Origin: Aeoliella sp052161615
GTDB taxonomy: Bacteria; Planctomycetota; Planctomycetia; Pirellulales; Lacipirellulaceae
NCBI RefSeq assembly: GCF_052161615.1
Contig: NZ_CP197417.1
Span: 4,588,001 to 4,652,000, forward strand
Length of the DNA: 64,000 nt
Direction: 5' to 3'
The notes beneath the pieces were generated by a model, which worked only from the letters and a program-made list of their open reading frames with translations, made no database searches and had not been told where the DNA came from. This document shows, one piece after another, positions 7,677 through 18,699 of this stretch. A program made the translations under genes and the position numbers. How positions within the stretch are numbered: the first letter of the stretch is position 1; each line of letters begins with the position of its first letter.

Positions 7677-10600
7677 GTGAAGCTGCAAACGAGAATCCAT
7701 CGCGTCGCTGCAAGTCTGTTGGCCATCACTGCTTTGGCGTACTGCCAGCAGGCGAGCGCGCAGGGCGTCGACTACCAATTGGGCGTGGGTTACGACTCGG
7801 GCGACTCCGTGGGCCTCGACGACGGCTTCACCCGTTTCGAAACGTGGTTGCCGCTCTACCAGCCGAGCGAGAACTCGGTGCTGTTCGCCGACTTGCGGTT
7901 CCTGTTGTACAACGACCAGAGCGACGCCCTCGGCTTTAACCTGGGTGGTGGCGGCCGTGTGTACGACCCCTACCAAAACCGCATTTGGGGTGCCTACGCG
8001 TACTACGACATGCGCGACACGGGTCCAACCGACTACGATCAAATCACGTTCGGTGCCGAGAGCCTCGGCCAGTTCTGGGACTTCCGCGCCAATGGTCACG
8101 TGCCGTTCGGCAATAGCCCCGTCACGCTGCTCACGGGTGACATCGAGACCGAGTTCCAAGGTTACAACCTGCTGCTGTCGAACCTGACCACGCAAAACGC
8201 GATGACCGGCTTCCACGCCGAAGCGGCCACCGTCATCTGGGCGGAAGAAAACTATCAGGTCCGCGCGGCCCTCGGTGGCTACCACTTCCGCGACGACGAC
8301 ATGGACGTCGATGCCACGGGTCCGCGAGCTCGCCTCGAATTCCGGGGTGGCGACGAGTTCTGGGTGTCGGGTTACGTCCAGCACGACCAGGAGTTCGACA
8401 CCACTGCGGGCGTTACCCTGCTGTGGCGGTTCGGCGTGACGGGCCGTGGTGCATGCGAGAACTCGGCCTACAGCGTTGCCGCGCGATTGGGTGACCCTGT
8501 CGAGCGTCTGCAGCACGTCGTCATCGCCCAAACCAGCAGCGACGAAGTGATCGTTGCCAACAATACCGATGGCACCGTGATGACCATCCTGCACGTCGAT
8601 TCCAACGCCGCCGGTGGTGGCGATGGTTCGTTCGAGGCACCGCTCAATCAAATCTCGCTGGCGTCGAACCAACCGGAGAACGTTGTGTACGTTCACGGTG
8701 GCAGCGTGTTCGCGGGCCAAGCGTTTGTCGGCAGCACCGAGGGCCAGCAAGTGCTCGGCGAAGGCATCGTCAACCGCGTGATCACCCAGCAGATTGGCTC
8801 GGTCGTTCTGCCCACCGTCAACGGCGGACCGCTGCCGCAAGTGAATGGTGCTCCGGGAAGTGCCTTCACGTTCACGGCCGACAACATCGAACTGGCCGGC
8901 TTCAACATTCAGTCGCCAGGTGCCGCGGGTGTGACCGCCACGGGCCAAGGTGGATTTAACATTCACGAGAACACAATCACCGGTGCCACGACGAATGGCA
9001 TCCAGCTCGTAAATGCCACGGGCGTCAACACCATCGCGAACAACACCATCGCCACTAGCGGCCAAGCGGGCATCGACATCTTTGGTGACTTTGCCGGCGA
9101 AATCACGGGCAACCAACTCACCGCCAACGGTGCCGAGGGCTTGGTGGTCAACGGCAACATGACCGGCAACATCACCGGCAATACCGCCTCGCTCAACACG
9201 GCCATCGGTATCGAAGTGGGTGGAAACCTGACCGGTAACCTCGCGGATAATACCGCGGCGTCCAACGCGGATGCGGGCATCCTGGTGTCTAACAATGTCA
9301 CCGGCAACGTCACTGGCAACACCACCTCGTCCAACGGAACCTCGGGCATCATCGTTGCCCGGCAAGTCACCGGCAACGTGCAGGGCAACACCGCCAGCCT
9401 CAACAACGAGTTCGGTATTCAAGTTGGCTCCGGTGCCGTCGGCGATGGCGTCACGGGCAACGTGGTCAGCAATATCACCTCAGGCAATGGTGCAGGTGCC
9501 GCGGGTGGTGGCGGTATCCTGATCGACGGCAACGTCGGTGCCAATCTGTCGGGTAACACCGCTGCGGGCAACGGCGATGGCGCCTCGTTCGATGGCAATG
9601 GTATTCAAGTCACCGGCAACGTCGGCCAAGCCGTGAGTGGCAACACGACTAGCAACAACGACGGCACCGGTCTATTGCTCAACACGGTGACCGGCAGCAT
9701 CAGCTTCAACACCGCCTCGAGCAATGGCCAAGGAGCGGTTGGCGGCCATGGCATCATGGTCACTGGCAACGTCGGTGGCAGCGTGAACAACAACGCCGCG
9801 AGCAGCAACGTCTTCACCTCGGCCGGCGGTACCGGTATCTCGCTCATGGGCAACGTCGCGGGCAGCGTCTCCACCAACACGGCGCTCGCCAACGACGATG
9901 TCGGTTTGCTCGCACTCGGTAACATCGCGGGCGACTTGTCGAGCAACACCGCCAGCACCAACGACGCCGAAGGTATCCTCGCCAACACCGTCGCGGGGAG
10001 CGTCTCGGGCAACACCACTAGCAATAACGGATTCACGGGCCTGCAAACCACCGGCAATGTCGGTGGCGGTGTCACTGGCAACACGGCCAACGCCAACGGT
10101 CAATCCGCCGGCGGCGAAGGTGGCGACGGTATCCAGATCGGCGGCAACGTCGCGGGTAGCGTGAGCAGCAACGTCGCAACCGGTAATATTGGCGGCACCA
10201 CGGCCGATGGCAACGGCGTGCTGCTCGCCGGCACCGTCGGTGGCAGCATCATGACCAATAGCGCCACGCAGAACGATGGCATGGGCCTGCGAGTCAACGG
10301 CGCGACCGTTGGTGGCTCGATCACCAACAACACCGCGAGCGACAACGTGCTCGGCGGTATCCAAGTCAACAACGTTACCGGCTCGGTCACCAGCAACACC
10401 GCGAACTCGAACGACGCCTTTGGTATCGCCGTCAATGGCACCGCGGCTTCGGTGGCCAACAATACGGCGGGCCAAAATCACTTCGCCGGCCTCGAAGTCA
10501 CCGGCAACATCGCCGGCGACGTGTCGGGCAACACTACCTCCGGCAACGGCCTCTCGCCCGGCGGCGAAGGTGGTAGCGGTATGATCCTCGGCGGCAACGT

Positions 10601-12197
10601 TGGCGGCAACGTCGCCAACAACATCGCTTCGGCGAACGCCGCCGGCACCGCCGACGATGGCGATGGTATCGCCCTGGCTGGCAACGTTACCGGCAACGTC
10701 TCCGGCAACACCACCAGCAGCAACGGCGGCAACGGCATCCAAGGCCAAGCCATCACCGGCAGCCTGTCGACCAACACCGCCAGCAGCAACGGCGAGTTCG
10801 GCATCAACTTCAACAGCGTGGGCACCACCGTCAACGGCAACATCACCTCGTCCAACGGCTTCGATGGCCTCGCGATCAACGGCACCGTCGGTGGCAACGT
10901 CTCCGGCAACACCTCGAACAGCAACGGCCAATCGGCTGGTGGCGAAGGTGGTAACGGTCTAACGCTCAATGGCGCGGTATCCGGCAACATCACCGGCAAC
11001 ACCACCACCGGCAATATCGCCGGCTCGGCAAGCGACGGCGACGGTATCCACGTCGCCAACACCCACACGGGCAACATCAGCACCAACGTCTCCTCGTCCA
11101 ACGGCCGCCACGGTATCTTCGTCGATGGCGACCTGAACGGCAATTTGATCGGCAACGTCACCAACAACAACGTCGCCAACGGCATCGACGTCGAAGATGT
11201 CTTCGCCTCGAACATCGCCACCAACGCCGGCATCTCCAGCAACACCGCCAACGGCAACGGCGGCGCGGGTATCGCCGTCGACAGCCTGTCGGCCGCCAGC
11301 GGTGGCATCAACTACACGGCGATGATCAACAACATCACCAGCAACAACGGCTCGCACGGTATCCACGTCGACGGCGACGTGGCCGCCGAAGTCCGCGGCA
11401 ACCAGACCAACAACAACGGTCAGAGCGCGGCGGGTGGTAACGGCTTGTTCGTCGATGGCAACATTCGCGGCGACGTCACCCTCAACAGCGCGGGCAACAA
11501 CAACGCCGGTGCCTCGTTCGATGGCAACGGTATCCACGTCACCGGCAGCGTCGTGAAACTCAACCCGGCCGCAGCCAACACCATCGCCGTGAACAACAAC
11601 ATCACCGACCTCAACGATGGCACCGGCCTGCGGGTCGATGGCAACGTCCAAGGCTCGGTGAATAATAACCAGGCTCGCAACAACGGCGACCGCGGTATCC
11701 ATGTCGCGGGCAACGTCGAGGGCATCGCCTTCGGCGTCAGCTCGGTCTCGGGCAACCAGACCACGCAGAACGGCACCGACGGCATCCTGATCGGCGGCAA
11801 CATCGTCGGCAGCGTCCTCGAGAACGTCTCGAACCAGAACGGTCAAAGCCTCCTCGAAGGTGGTCGCGGTATCAACATCGTGGGTGGTGTGCAGGGTAAC
11901 GTCTCGAATAACACCACCAACCTGAACCTCGACGGACTGACCTCCGACGGCGATGGCTTGTTCGTCGGTGGCAACGTTGCCGGCTCGGTCAATGACAACT
12001 CGGCTACCAAGAACGATGGCAACGGTATGACCTTCGCCCTCAACATCAACGGTAGCCTCGTCAACAACACCGCCATCGAGAACCTCGAGAACGGCATCGA
12101 AGTCGTTGGCACCCTCGGTGGCGTCCAGTCCGGCACCACCGTCACCGGCAACGCTGGATTCGGTCTGTCGATCAACGGAGCCGTCATCATCCCGTAA
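7677..12197 (+). CDS. Inverse-autotransporter-like protein with giant beta-helix passenger (1506 aa)
   Basis: An outer-membrane/surface protein. Residues 1-28 are a signal peptide (ending QQASAQ). About 30-255 resemble an inverse autotransporter beta-barrel: alternating strands rich in aromatic and Gly residues, such as FNLGGGGRVYD, IWGAYAYYDMR and GVTLLWRFGV. Residues 256-400 form a linker domain with HVDSNAAGGGDGSFEAPL and VVYVHGGS. From about 405 to the end is a right-handed parallel beta-helix made of roughly 23-residue coils of the form NGxxGIxVxGNVxGxVxGNTxx, about 45 by rough estimate. In inverse autotransporters (type Ve secretion) the N-terminal barrel exports the C-terminal passenger. 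Intimin-like members carry Ig-like passengers, whereas this one is a beta-helix. The GTG start follows GGAG by eight bases. The ligand is unknown. Confidence 0.85.
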   Translation: MKLQTRIHRVAASLLAITALAYCQQASAQGVDYQLGVGYDSGDSVGLDDGFTRFETWLPLYQPSENSVLFADLRFLLYNDQSDALGFNLGGGGRVYDPYQNRIWGAYAYYDMRDTGPTDYDQITFGAESLGQFWDFRANGHVPFGNSPVTLLTGDIETEFQGYNLLLSNLTTQNAMTGFHAEAATVIWAEENYQVRAALGGYHFRDDDMDVDATGPRARLEFRGGDEFWVSGYVQHDQEFDTTAGVTLLWRFGVTGRGACENSAYSVAARLGDPVERLQHVVIAQTSSDEVIVANNTDGTVMTILHVDSNAAGGGDGSFEAPLNQISLASNQPENVVYVHGGSVFAGQAFVGSTEGQQVLGEGIVNRVITQQIGSVVLPTVNGGPLPQVNGAPGSAFTFTADNIELAGFNIQSPGAAGVTATGQGGFNIHENTITGATTNGIQLVNATGVNTIANNTIATSGQAGIDIFGDFAGEITGNQLTANGAEGLVVNGNMTGNITGNTASLNTAIGIEVGGNLTGNLADNTAASNADAGILVSNNVTGNVTGNTTSSNGTSGIIVARQVTGNVQGNTASLNNEFGIQVGSGAVGDGVTGNVVSNITSGNGAGAAGGGGILIDGNVGANLSGNTAAGNGDGASFDGNGIQVTGNVGQAVSGNTTSNNDGTGLLLNTVTGSISFNTASSNGQGAVGGHGIMVTGNVGGSVNNNAASSNVFTSAGGTGISLMGNVAGSVSTNTALANDDVGLLALGNIAGDLSSNTASTNDAEGILANTVAGSVSGNTTSNNGFTGLQTTGNVGGGVTGNTANANGQSAGGEGGDGIQIGGNVAGSVSSNVATGNIGGTTADGNGVLLAGTVGGSIMTNSATQNDGMGLRVNGATVGGSITNNTASDNVLGGIQVNNVTGSVTSNTANSNDAFGIAVNGTAASVANNTAGQNHFAGLEVTGNIAGDVSGNTTSGNGLSPGGEGGSGMILGGNVGGNVANNIASANAAGTADDGDGIALAGNVTGNVSGNTTSSNGGNGIQGQAITGSLSTNTASSNGEFGINFNSVGTTVNGNITSSNGFDGLAINGTVGGNVSGNTSNSNGQSAGGEGGNGLTLNGAVSGNITGNTTTGNIAGSASDGDGIHVANTHTGNISTNVSSSNGRHGIFVDGDLNGNLIGNVTNNNVANGIDVEDVFASNIATNAGISSNTANGNGGAGIAVDSLSAASGGINYTAMINNITSNNGSHGIHVDGDVAAEVRGNQTNNNGQSAAGGNGLFVDGNIRGDVTLNSAGNNNAGASFDGNGIHVTGSVVKLNPAAANTIAVNNNITDLNDGTGLRVDGNVQGSVNNNQARNNGDRGIHVAGNVEGIAFGVSSVSGNQTTQNGTDGILIGGNIVGSVLENVSNQNGQSLLEGGRGINIVGGVQGNVSNNTTNLNLDGLTSDGDGLFVGGNVAGSVNDNSATKNDGNGMTFALNINGSLVNNTAIENLENGIEVVGTLGGVQSGTTVTGNAGFGLSINGAVIIP
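8900..12190 (+). repeat. Coding repeat array: ~69-bp coils with a longer super-repeat
   Basis: The gene for the beta-helix passenger is built from imperfect units of about 69 bp (23 residues; recurring core GGCAACGTC-ACCGGCAAC). Superimposed are coils with longer loops containing NGQSAGGEGG or similar, starting near bases 9490, 9730, 10100, 10550, 10930, 11420 and 11840. They are usually followed by a second long-loop coil containing a DGDGI- or DGNGI-type segment. The spacing is about 80-165 residues, so a block of several coils has been duplicated repeatedly. Confidence 0.8.
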
Positions 12198-12202
12198 CAC
12201 TC

Positions 12203-12235
12203 CACCACCGAGCGGGGCCCGTAAGGGCCGTGGTG
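12203..12235 (+). terminator. Hairpin after the autotransporter gene
   Basis: Six bases after the stop codon, CACCAC (12203-12208) pairs with GTGGTG (12230-12235) around an inner GGCCC-GTAA-GGGCC hairpin (12216-12229). There is no T tract, so it may stabilise the 3' end rather than terminate transcription. Confidence 0.5.
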
Positions 12236-12368
12236 ACTCGCTGTTAAGCTTACAGGAATGTAACGCTGACAGGTCGCACCCGGTTGCCGCCGCCGCGTCC
12301 CGAGCCGACAATGCGTAGTCTCGCATTGCTTGTCTACTCAGGAACCGGTCTGCTCGGGAATGGTGTCG

Positions 12369-13079
12369 ATGTCCACGCGCAACAGCGGCTCACCCCGCTT
12401 CACGGGCTTTCCGTTAGGCCTGCTGCACTTCCTCGAAGAGCTCTCGCGGTACAACAACCGCAAGTGGTTCGAGGCGAATCGCGATCGCTACGAGCGTGAT
12501 GTCCGCGAGCCCGCGCTTGCCTACATCGCGGCAATGGAAGCCCCGCTCAAGAAGATCTCGCCCCACTTCACGGCGGTCCCCAAGAAGGTCGGTGGCTCGT
12601 TGATGCGACTGCACCGCGACGTCCGGTTCAGCAACAACAAGCTTCCCTACAAGACCAACGTTGGCATTCAGTTCCGGCACGAAGCCGGCAAGGACATCCA
12701 CTCGCCCGGCTTGTACTTTCACATCGCCCCCGACGAAGTGTTCATCGCCGTCGGCATCTGGCACCCAGATGGCGACACCCTCCGCGCGATCCGCGAGACC
12801 ATCGACGAATACCCGGGCGACTGGCGTAAGGCCCGCGACGCCAAACCGTTCAGGCAGCGATTCGAACTCGCCGGCGACACCCTCCAGCGGCCACCGCGCG
12901 GCTACGGCATCGACCACCCCGATGTCGAGGACCTGAAACGCAAGGACCACATCGCCGTCGCCAAGCTCGATCACGACGTGCTGTTCGACGGCACGCTGGT
13001 GAATACCACCACCGACAATTTCCGCGCCGCGAGCAAATACATGCGGTTCCTCTGCGAGGCCGTCGGGGTTGATTACTAG
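12369..13079 (+). CDS. DUF2461 family protein
   Basis: A 236-residue cytoplasmic protein of the DUF2461 (TIGR02453) family, whose function is not established. Family motifs are LHFLEELSRYNNRKWFEANR, LMRLHRDVRFSNNKLPYKTN, GLYFHIAPDEVFIAVGIW and ASKYMRFLC, spanning the whole protein. Length is typical. The frame is open to 12330, but ATG 12369 is preferred, with GGGA nine bases upstream; ATG 12360 is an alternative. It is flanked by the beta-helix gene and a GH16 gene with a palindromic repeat between, so no operon is evident. Confidence 0.85.
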   Translation: MSTRNSGSPRFTGFPLGLLHFLEELSRYNNRKWFEANRDRYERDVREPALAYIAAMEAPLKKISPHFTAVPKKVGGSLMRLHRDVRFSNNKLPYKTNVGIQFRHEAGKDIHSPGLYFHIAPDEVFIAVGIWHPDGDTLRAIRETIDEYPGDWRKARDAKPFRQRFELAGDTLQRPPRGYGIDHPDVEDLKRKDHIAVAKLDHDVLFDGTLVNTTTDNFRAASKYMRFLCEAVGVDY

Positions 13080-13110
13080 ACGCGTTTCTCCGTAGCCGCA
13101 CCGTAGACCC

Positions 13111-13175
13111 GTAGCCGGACTCGCAAGAGTTCGGGCAGCATTTTAGGGCGCCCGAACTCTTGCGAGTCCGGCTAC
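13111..13175. repeat. Perfect 25-bp palindromic repeat (dispersed family A)
   Basis: Arms at 13111-13135 and 13151-13175 are perfect inverted copies (core GCCGGACTCGCAAGAGTTCG) with a 15-base loop. One arm with a few changes recurs at 1412-1436. It lies between the DUF2461 and GH16 genes and probably belongs to a REP-like family of this genome. Confidence 0.75.
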
Positions 13176-13217
13176 AATGGTGGCTCCCACCTCGCCTCCC
13201 CCCTACCCCGCTCCGCC

Positions 13218-14096
13218 ATGATTCTTCGCCCCGCCTTCGCCGTTCTCGCATTACTCCTCGCCACGCCCGCGTTCGCCGAAACACCCGAAGGTTACCGCCT
13301 CGTCTGGTCCGACGAGTTCGACGTCGACGGCCCACCGAGCGCCGAGCGGTGGCGGCACGAGCGAGGGTTCGTTCGCAACGACGAACTCCAGTGGTACCAG
13401 CCCGACAACGCGAACTGCAAAGATGGCATCCTGCTGATCGAAGCCCGTCGCGAAGCGGTGCCGAATCCCAAGCACGACCCCGCGTCGCGCGACTGGCGGC
13501 GCAATCGAAAGCAGGCCGAGTATACGTCTAGCAGCATCCAAACCTCGGGCCTCTACGAATGGCAGTACGGCATCCTAGAAGTCCGCGCCCGCGTCGATGC
13601 CCGCCCCGGACTCTGGCCCGCGATCTGGACGCTAGGCCGCCGTGGCGGTTGGCCGGGCGGTGGTGAGGTCGATGTGATGGAGTACTACAAAGACTCGATC
13701 CTCGCCAACGCCTGCTGGGCCGCGCGCAATCAGCGCGGGCCGAAGTGGGACACCGTGATCGTTCCGATGGACGAGCTCGGCAAGGACTGGGCCAAAGAGT
13801 TCCACACTTGGAAGATGGACTGGAACTCCGACCGCATCGAACTTTCCGTCGACGACCGCGTGCTCAACACCCTCGACCTCGCCGAAGTCGATCGCACGAT
13901 GAGCACCCGCCGCAATCCCTTCCGCCAACCACACTTCCTTCTGCTCAACTTGGCCATCGGCGGCATGAACGGCGGCGATCCCTCGGCCACCGAGTTCCCC
14001 GGCCGCTACGAAGTCGACTACGTCCGCGTTTATCAACGCGATGAAGCAGTGGATGACACTGCCGAGGATTTGGAGAACGCAAACAGCGGCCGCTGA
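13218..14096 (+). CDS. GH16 family glycoside hydrolase (laminarinase-like)
   Basis: A 292-residue secreted beta-glucanase-like enzyme. Residues 1-20 form a signal peptide ending AFA. The GH16 jelly-roll follows, beginning YRLVWSDEFDVDGPP, with the catalytic motif GEVDVMEY (nucleophile Glu150, assisting Asp152, acid/base Glu155) and WPAIWTLG just before it. All catalytic residues are present. The family hydrolyses beta-1,3 or mixed-linkage glucans such as laminarin, agar or carrageenan; the subfamily cannot be fixed by eye, but the closest impression is GH16_3 laminarinase. No carbohydrate-binding module is attached. The last 64 bases overlap the convergent CPBP protease gene. Confidence 0.88.
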   Translation: MILRPAFAVLALLLATPAFAETPEGYRLVWSDEFDVDGPPSAERWRHERGFVRNDELQWYQPDNANCKDGILLIEARREAVPNPKHDPASRDWRRNRKQAEYTSSSIQTSGLYEWQYGILEVRARVDARPGLWPAIWTLGRRGGWPGGGEVDVMEYYKDSILANACWAARNQRGPKWDTVIVPMDELGKDWAKEFHTWKMDWNSDRIELSVDDRVLNTLDLAEVDRTMSTRRNPFRQPHFLLLNLAIGGMNGGDPSATEFPGRYEVDYVRVYQRDEAVDDTAEDLENANSGR

Positions 14097-14692
14097 CGCA
14101 CCATCCAGCCCTTCGACACGGCCGTCAGCGCGATGTAGTCGTACAGCGCATGGGCAATCACCGCGCTGACGATCTCGCCCCGCCACATGGCGAGGCCACC
14201 GAGGTAGAACCCCACGCCGGTGGCGAGCAAGAAGTAACTCCAGCTCGCCGCGTGAACGAGTCCGAACAGCAGGCTCGCAATCACCAGTCCAATCACGGGC
14301 GTCGTGAAGCTCGCCGCCACGGGCTGGATCGCGCCACGGAACAGCACCTCTTCGCCCACTCCTGCCGCGATCGACACCGCTGCCAGTTGCCACCACGGCG
14401 CGGTGTAGAAGATCATCCGCACAAAGCGGTTCACGATCCGTCGCAACCTGACCAGCGGCCGCCAGGGGCTCACCAGCAGAAACACCAGCACCAGGGCCAT
14501 CGGCACCGTCGCCACGAGGCCCCAGGCCATCGCCGCCAGCCAAGCATCCCCAGAGGCCGGCAGCCAGCTCGCCAGTCGCACGCCCCCCACCCACGCGATA
14601 CCCGCCCCCACCACGGCCAGGGCCAGCTCGAACGCCACGACGGGCCACACCAGCGAGCGGCGAAAACGGCGGCGTTTTTCAAAGGTTGCCAT
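14033..14692 (-). CDS. CPBP family intramembrane metalloprotease
   Basis: A 219-residue multi-pass membrane protein of the CPBP (CAAX protease/bacteriocin-processing, Abi) family. The catalytic motifs are present: EEVLFRG (Glu114, Glu115, Arg119), FGLVHA (His147) and HALYDY (His181, Asp185). Several hydrophobic segments surround them. Homologues cut peptides within the membrane or give immunity to peptides; the substrate is unknown. The C-terminal Ser/Ala-rich tail is encoded within the 3' end of the convergent GH16 gene (64-base overlap). Confidence 0.88.
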   Translation of the reverse strand: MATFEKRRRFRRSLVWPVVAFELALAVVGAGIAWVGGVRLASWLPASGDAWLAAMAWGLVATVPMALVLVFLLVSPWRPLVRLRRIVNRFVRMIFYTAPWWQLAAVSIAAGVGEEVLFRGAIQPVAASFTTPVIGLVIASLLFGLVHAASWSYFLLATGVGFYLGGLAMWRGEIVSAVIAHALYDYIALTAVSKGWMVRQRPLFAFSKSSAVSSTASSR

Positions 14693-14738
14693 GCATTCGG
14701 AGGGGGGTTTCGGAACCGGTTGCGCAAACCGTGGCGGC

Positions 14739-14768
14739 TTGACGGACCCGCAAATGCCCGACTACATT
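14739..14768 (+). promoter_or_regulatory. Candidate sigma-70-type promoter for ppdK
   Basis: TTGACG at 14739-14744 and TACATT at 14763-14768 are separated by 18 bases and lie about 125 bases upstream of the ppdK ATG. Five of six and four of six bases match the consensus. Confidence 0.45.
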
Positions 14769-14893
14769 GGCCGATTCGTCACAAACGTTTGGGGCCCGTG
14801 GAGGGTCTGCGCAGCCCTTGCGGCAGTGCTCACCTCTCGCGGCTCGTCATTCTATACCAGTATCCTCCGTTCGAAACCAAGGACAACTCAGGC

Positions 14894-17578
<2,685 letters not shown>

Positions 17579-17603
17579 TAGAAAGCCCACCCCCGAGTAC
17601 TGC

Positions 17604-17719
17604 ACCCTCCCTCCGGGAGGGTCGGGCCCATTTCTTCGAGAATACTGGGGCCCGGGGAGGGCTAACTGTTAACAACCAAGAACCTCCGCCACGACCAAGT
17701 GTTGTGGCGGAGGTTTTTT
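17604..17719 (+). terminator. Two-hairpin terminator unit, copy 1
   Basis: First a small hairpin, ACCCTCC-CTCCG-GGAGGGT (17604-17622). Then a strong rho-independent terminator: AACCTCCGCCAC (17681-17692), 11-base loop, GTGGCGGAGGTT (17704-17715) running into TTTT. It follows ppdK. A second, almost identical unit occurs at 20928-21032, at the end of the next block. Confidence 0.9.
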
Positions 17720-17805
17720 CGTGCGATTATCAGTTTCAAGCGGCCAATCTGGGTGCCACTCTACGCAATCTTCTCCGTCGGCAATCCCCTTATATAGCTG
17801 CAGGC

Positions 17806-18699
17806 ATGAAAAACCAAATCCATGCGTGGAGACCGATTGCTCCACTACGAACATTCGTGTTGGTGCTCGTGCTCACGTTTGCCGCGGAAGGCACCATCAT
17901 GTTGATGCTGCCCTTCTTGCCGCCATGGGCGACAACGCGCCAGGTGCAGGGACTCATCGATGCCACCATTCTGACACTAATTATGGCCCCGGTCATTTGG
18001 TGGTTGGTGGTGAAGCCGCTCCGACACTTGGCGGAGTATCGTGGAGAATTGCTTCATGGTTTCTTGCAAGCTCAGGAAGAAGAGCGATCGCGCATCGCCC
18101 GTGATTTGCACGACGAGATCGGCCAGCAACTGACCGCCCTGCTGGTCGGACTCGGTACGGTAGAGGCAGCCCCGGATCTTCCATCGGCCCAAAGATTGGC
18201 GCGCGACCTTCGCCAAGTGGGCGCGACTGCCCACCAGGAGGTGCGCCGTCTGGCCAGCGGCCTGCGCCCCGGCGTGCTCGAGGAGTTGGGACTAATCGCA
18301 GCCGTCGAGCGGCTATGCGAAGACTTTGAGGTATTTCATGGCGTACCCGTCCGCCTCGAAGCATCCGCTACAGTATCGGGGTCCTTGTCGTTGCCAGCGG
18401 AAACCTCGCTATACAGAATTTTGCAGGAATCGCTGACCAACATCGCGCGACATGCCCAGGCGAAATCCGTCGAAGTGAAGCTCGCGAGGGTTGGCGACAT
18501 GGTAGAATTGTCCGTTGTCGACGATGGACGTGGTTTGCCAGCAGACACTAACCAAGCATTAGCACGGAGCTCTGTCGGCCTGGGATTGAAGAGCATTCGC
18601 GAGCGGGCCGAAATGCTGCGAGGCGATTGCATCATCCGCTCCGCAGATAGCGGAGGAACCATGATCCAAGTGACAATCCCATTGTCGGAATCCGTATGA
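17806..18699 (+). CDS. NarX/DesK-type sensor histidine kinase
   Basis: A 297-residue membrane histidine kinase of the HisKA_3 class. Two membrane segments lie at about 14-37 and 49-69 with only a very short outer loop, so it may sense the membrane itself or an internal cue. The phosphoacceptor box EEERSRIARDLHDEIGQQLT contains His102. The ATPase domain shows the N-box (ILQESLTNIARHA) and G-boxes (VVDDGRGLP, GLGLKSIRERA). The stop codon overlaps the response-regulator start by four bases (ATGA), so the pair is translationally coupled. It would phosphorylate that regulator; the signal is unknown. Confidence 0.93.
   Translation: MKNQIHAWRPIAPLRTFVLVLVLTFAAEGTIMLMLPFLPPWATTRQVQGLIDATILTLIMAPVIWWLVVKPLRHLAEYRGELLHGFLQAQEEERSRIARDLHDEIGQQLTALLVGLGTVEAAPDLPSAQRLARDLRQVGATAHQEVRRLASGLRPGVLEELGLIAAVERLCEDFEVFHGVPVRLEASATVSGSLSLPAETSLYRILQESLTNIARHAQAKSVEVKLARVGDMVELSVVDDGRGLPADTNQALARSSVGLGLKSIRERAEMLRGDCIIRSADSGGTMIQVTIPLSESV

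Noticed and set aside
7671..12326. Three long minus-strand open frames (about 583, 419 and 455 codons) opposite the beta-helix gene
   Set aside because: They result from the repeated GGC/AAC codons of the plus-strand gene, whose complement rarely forms stops. They lack ribosome binding sites and their protein repeats mirror the sense repeat.
14150..14893. A 248-codon extension of the ppdK frame upstream
   Set aside because: It runs antisense to the CPBP protease gene, is His/Arg/Gln-rich, and the conserved PPDK N-terminus begins at 14894 with its own ribosome binding site.
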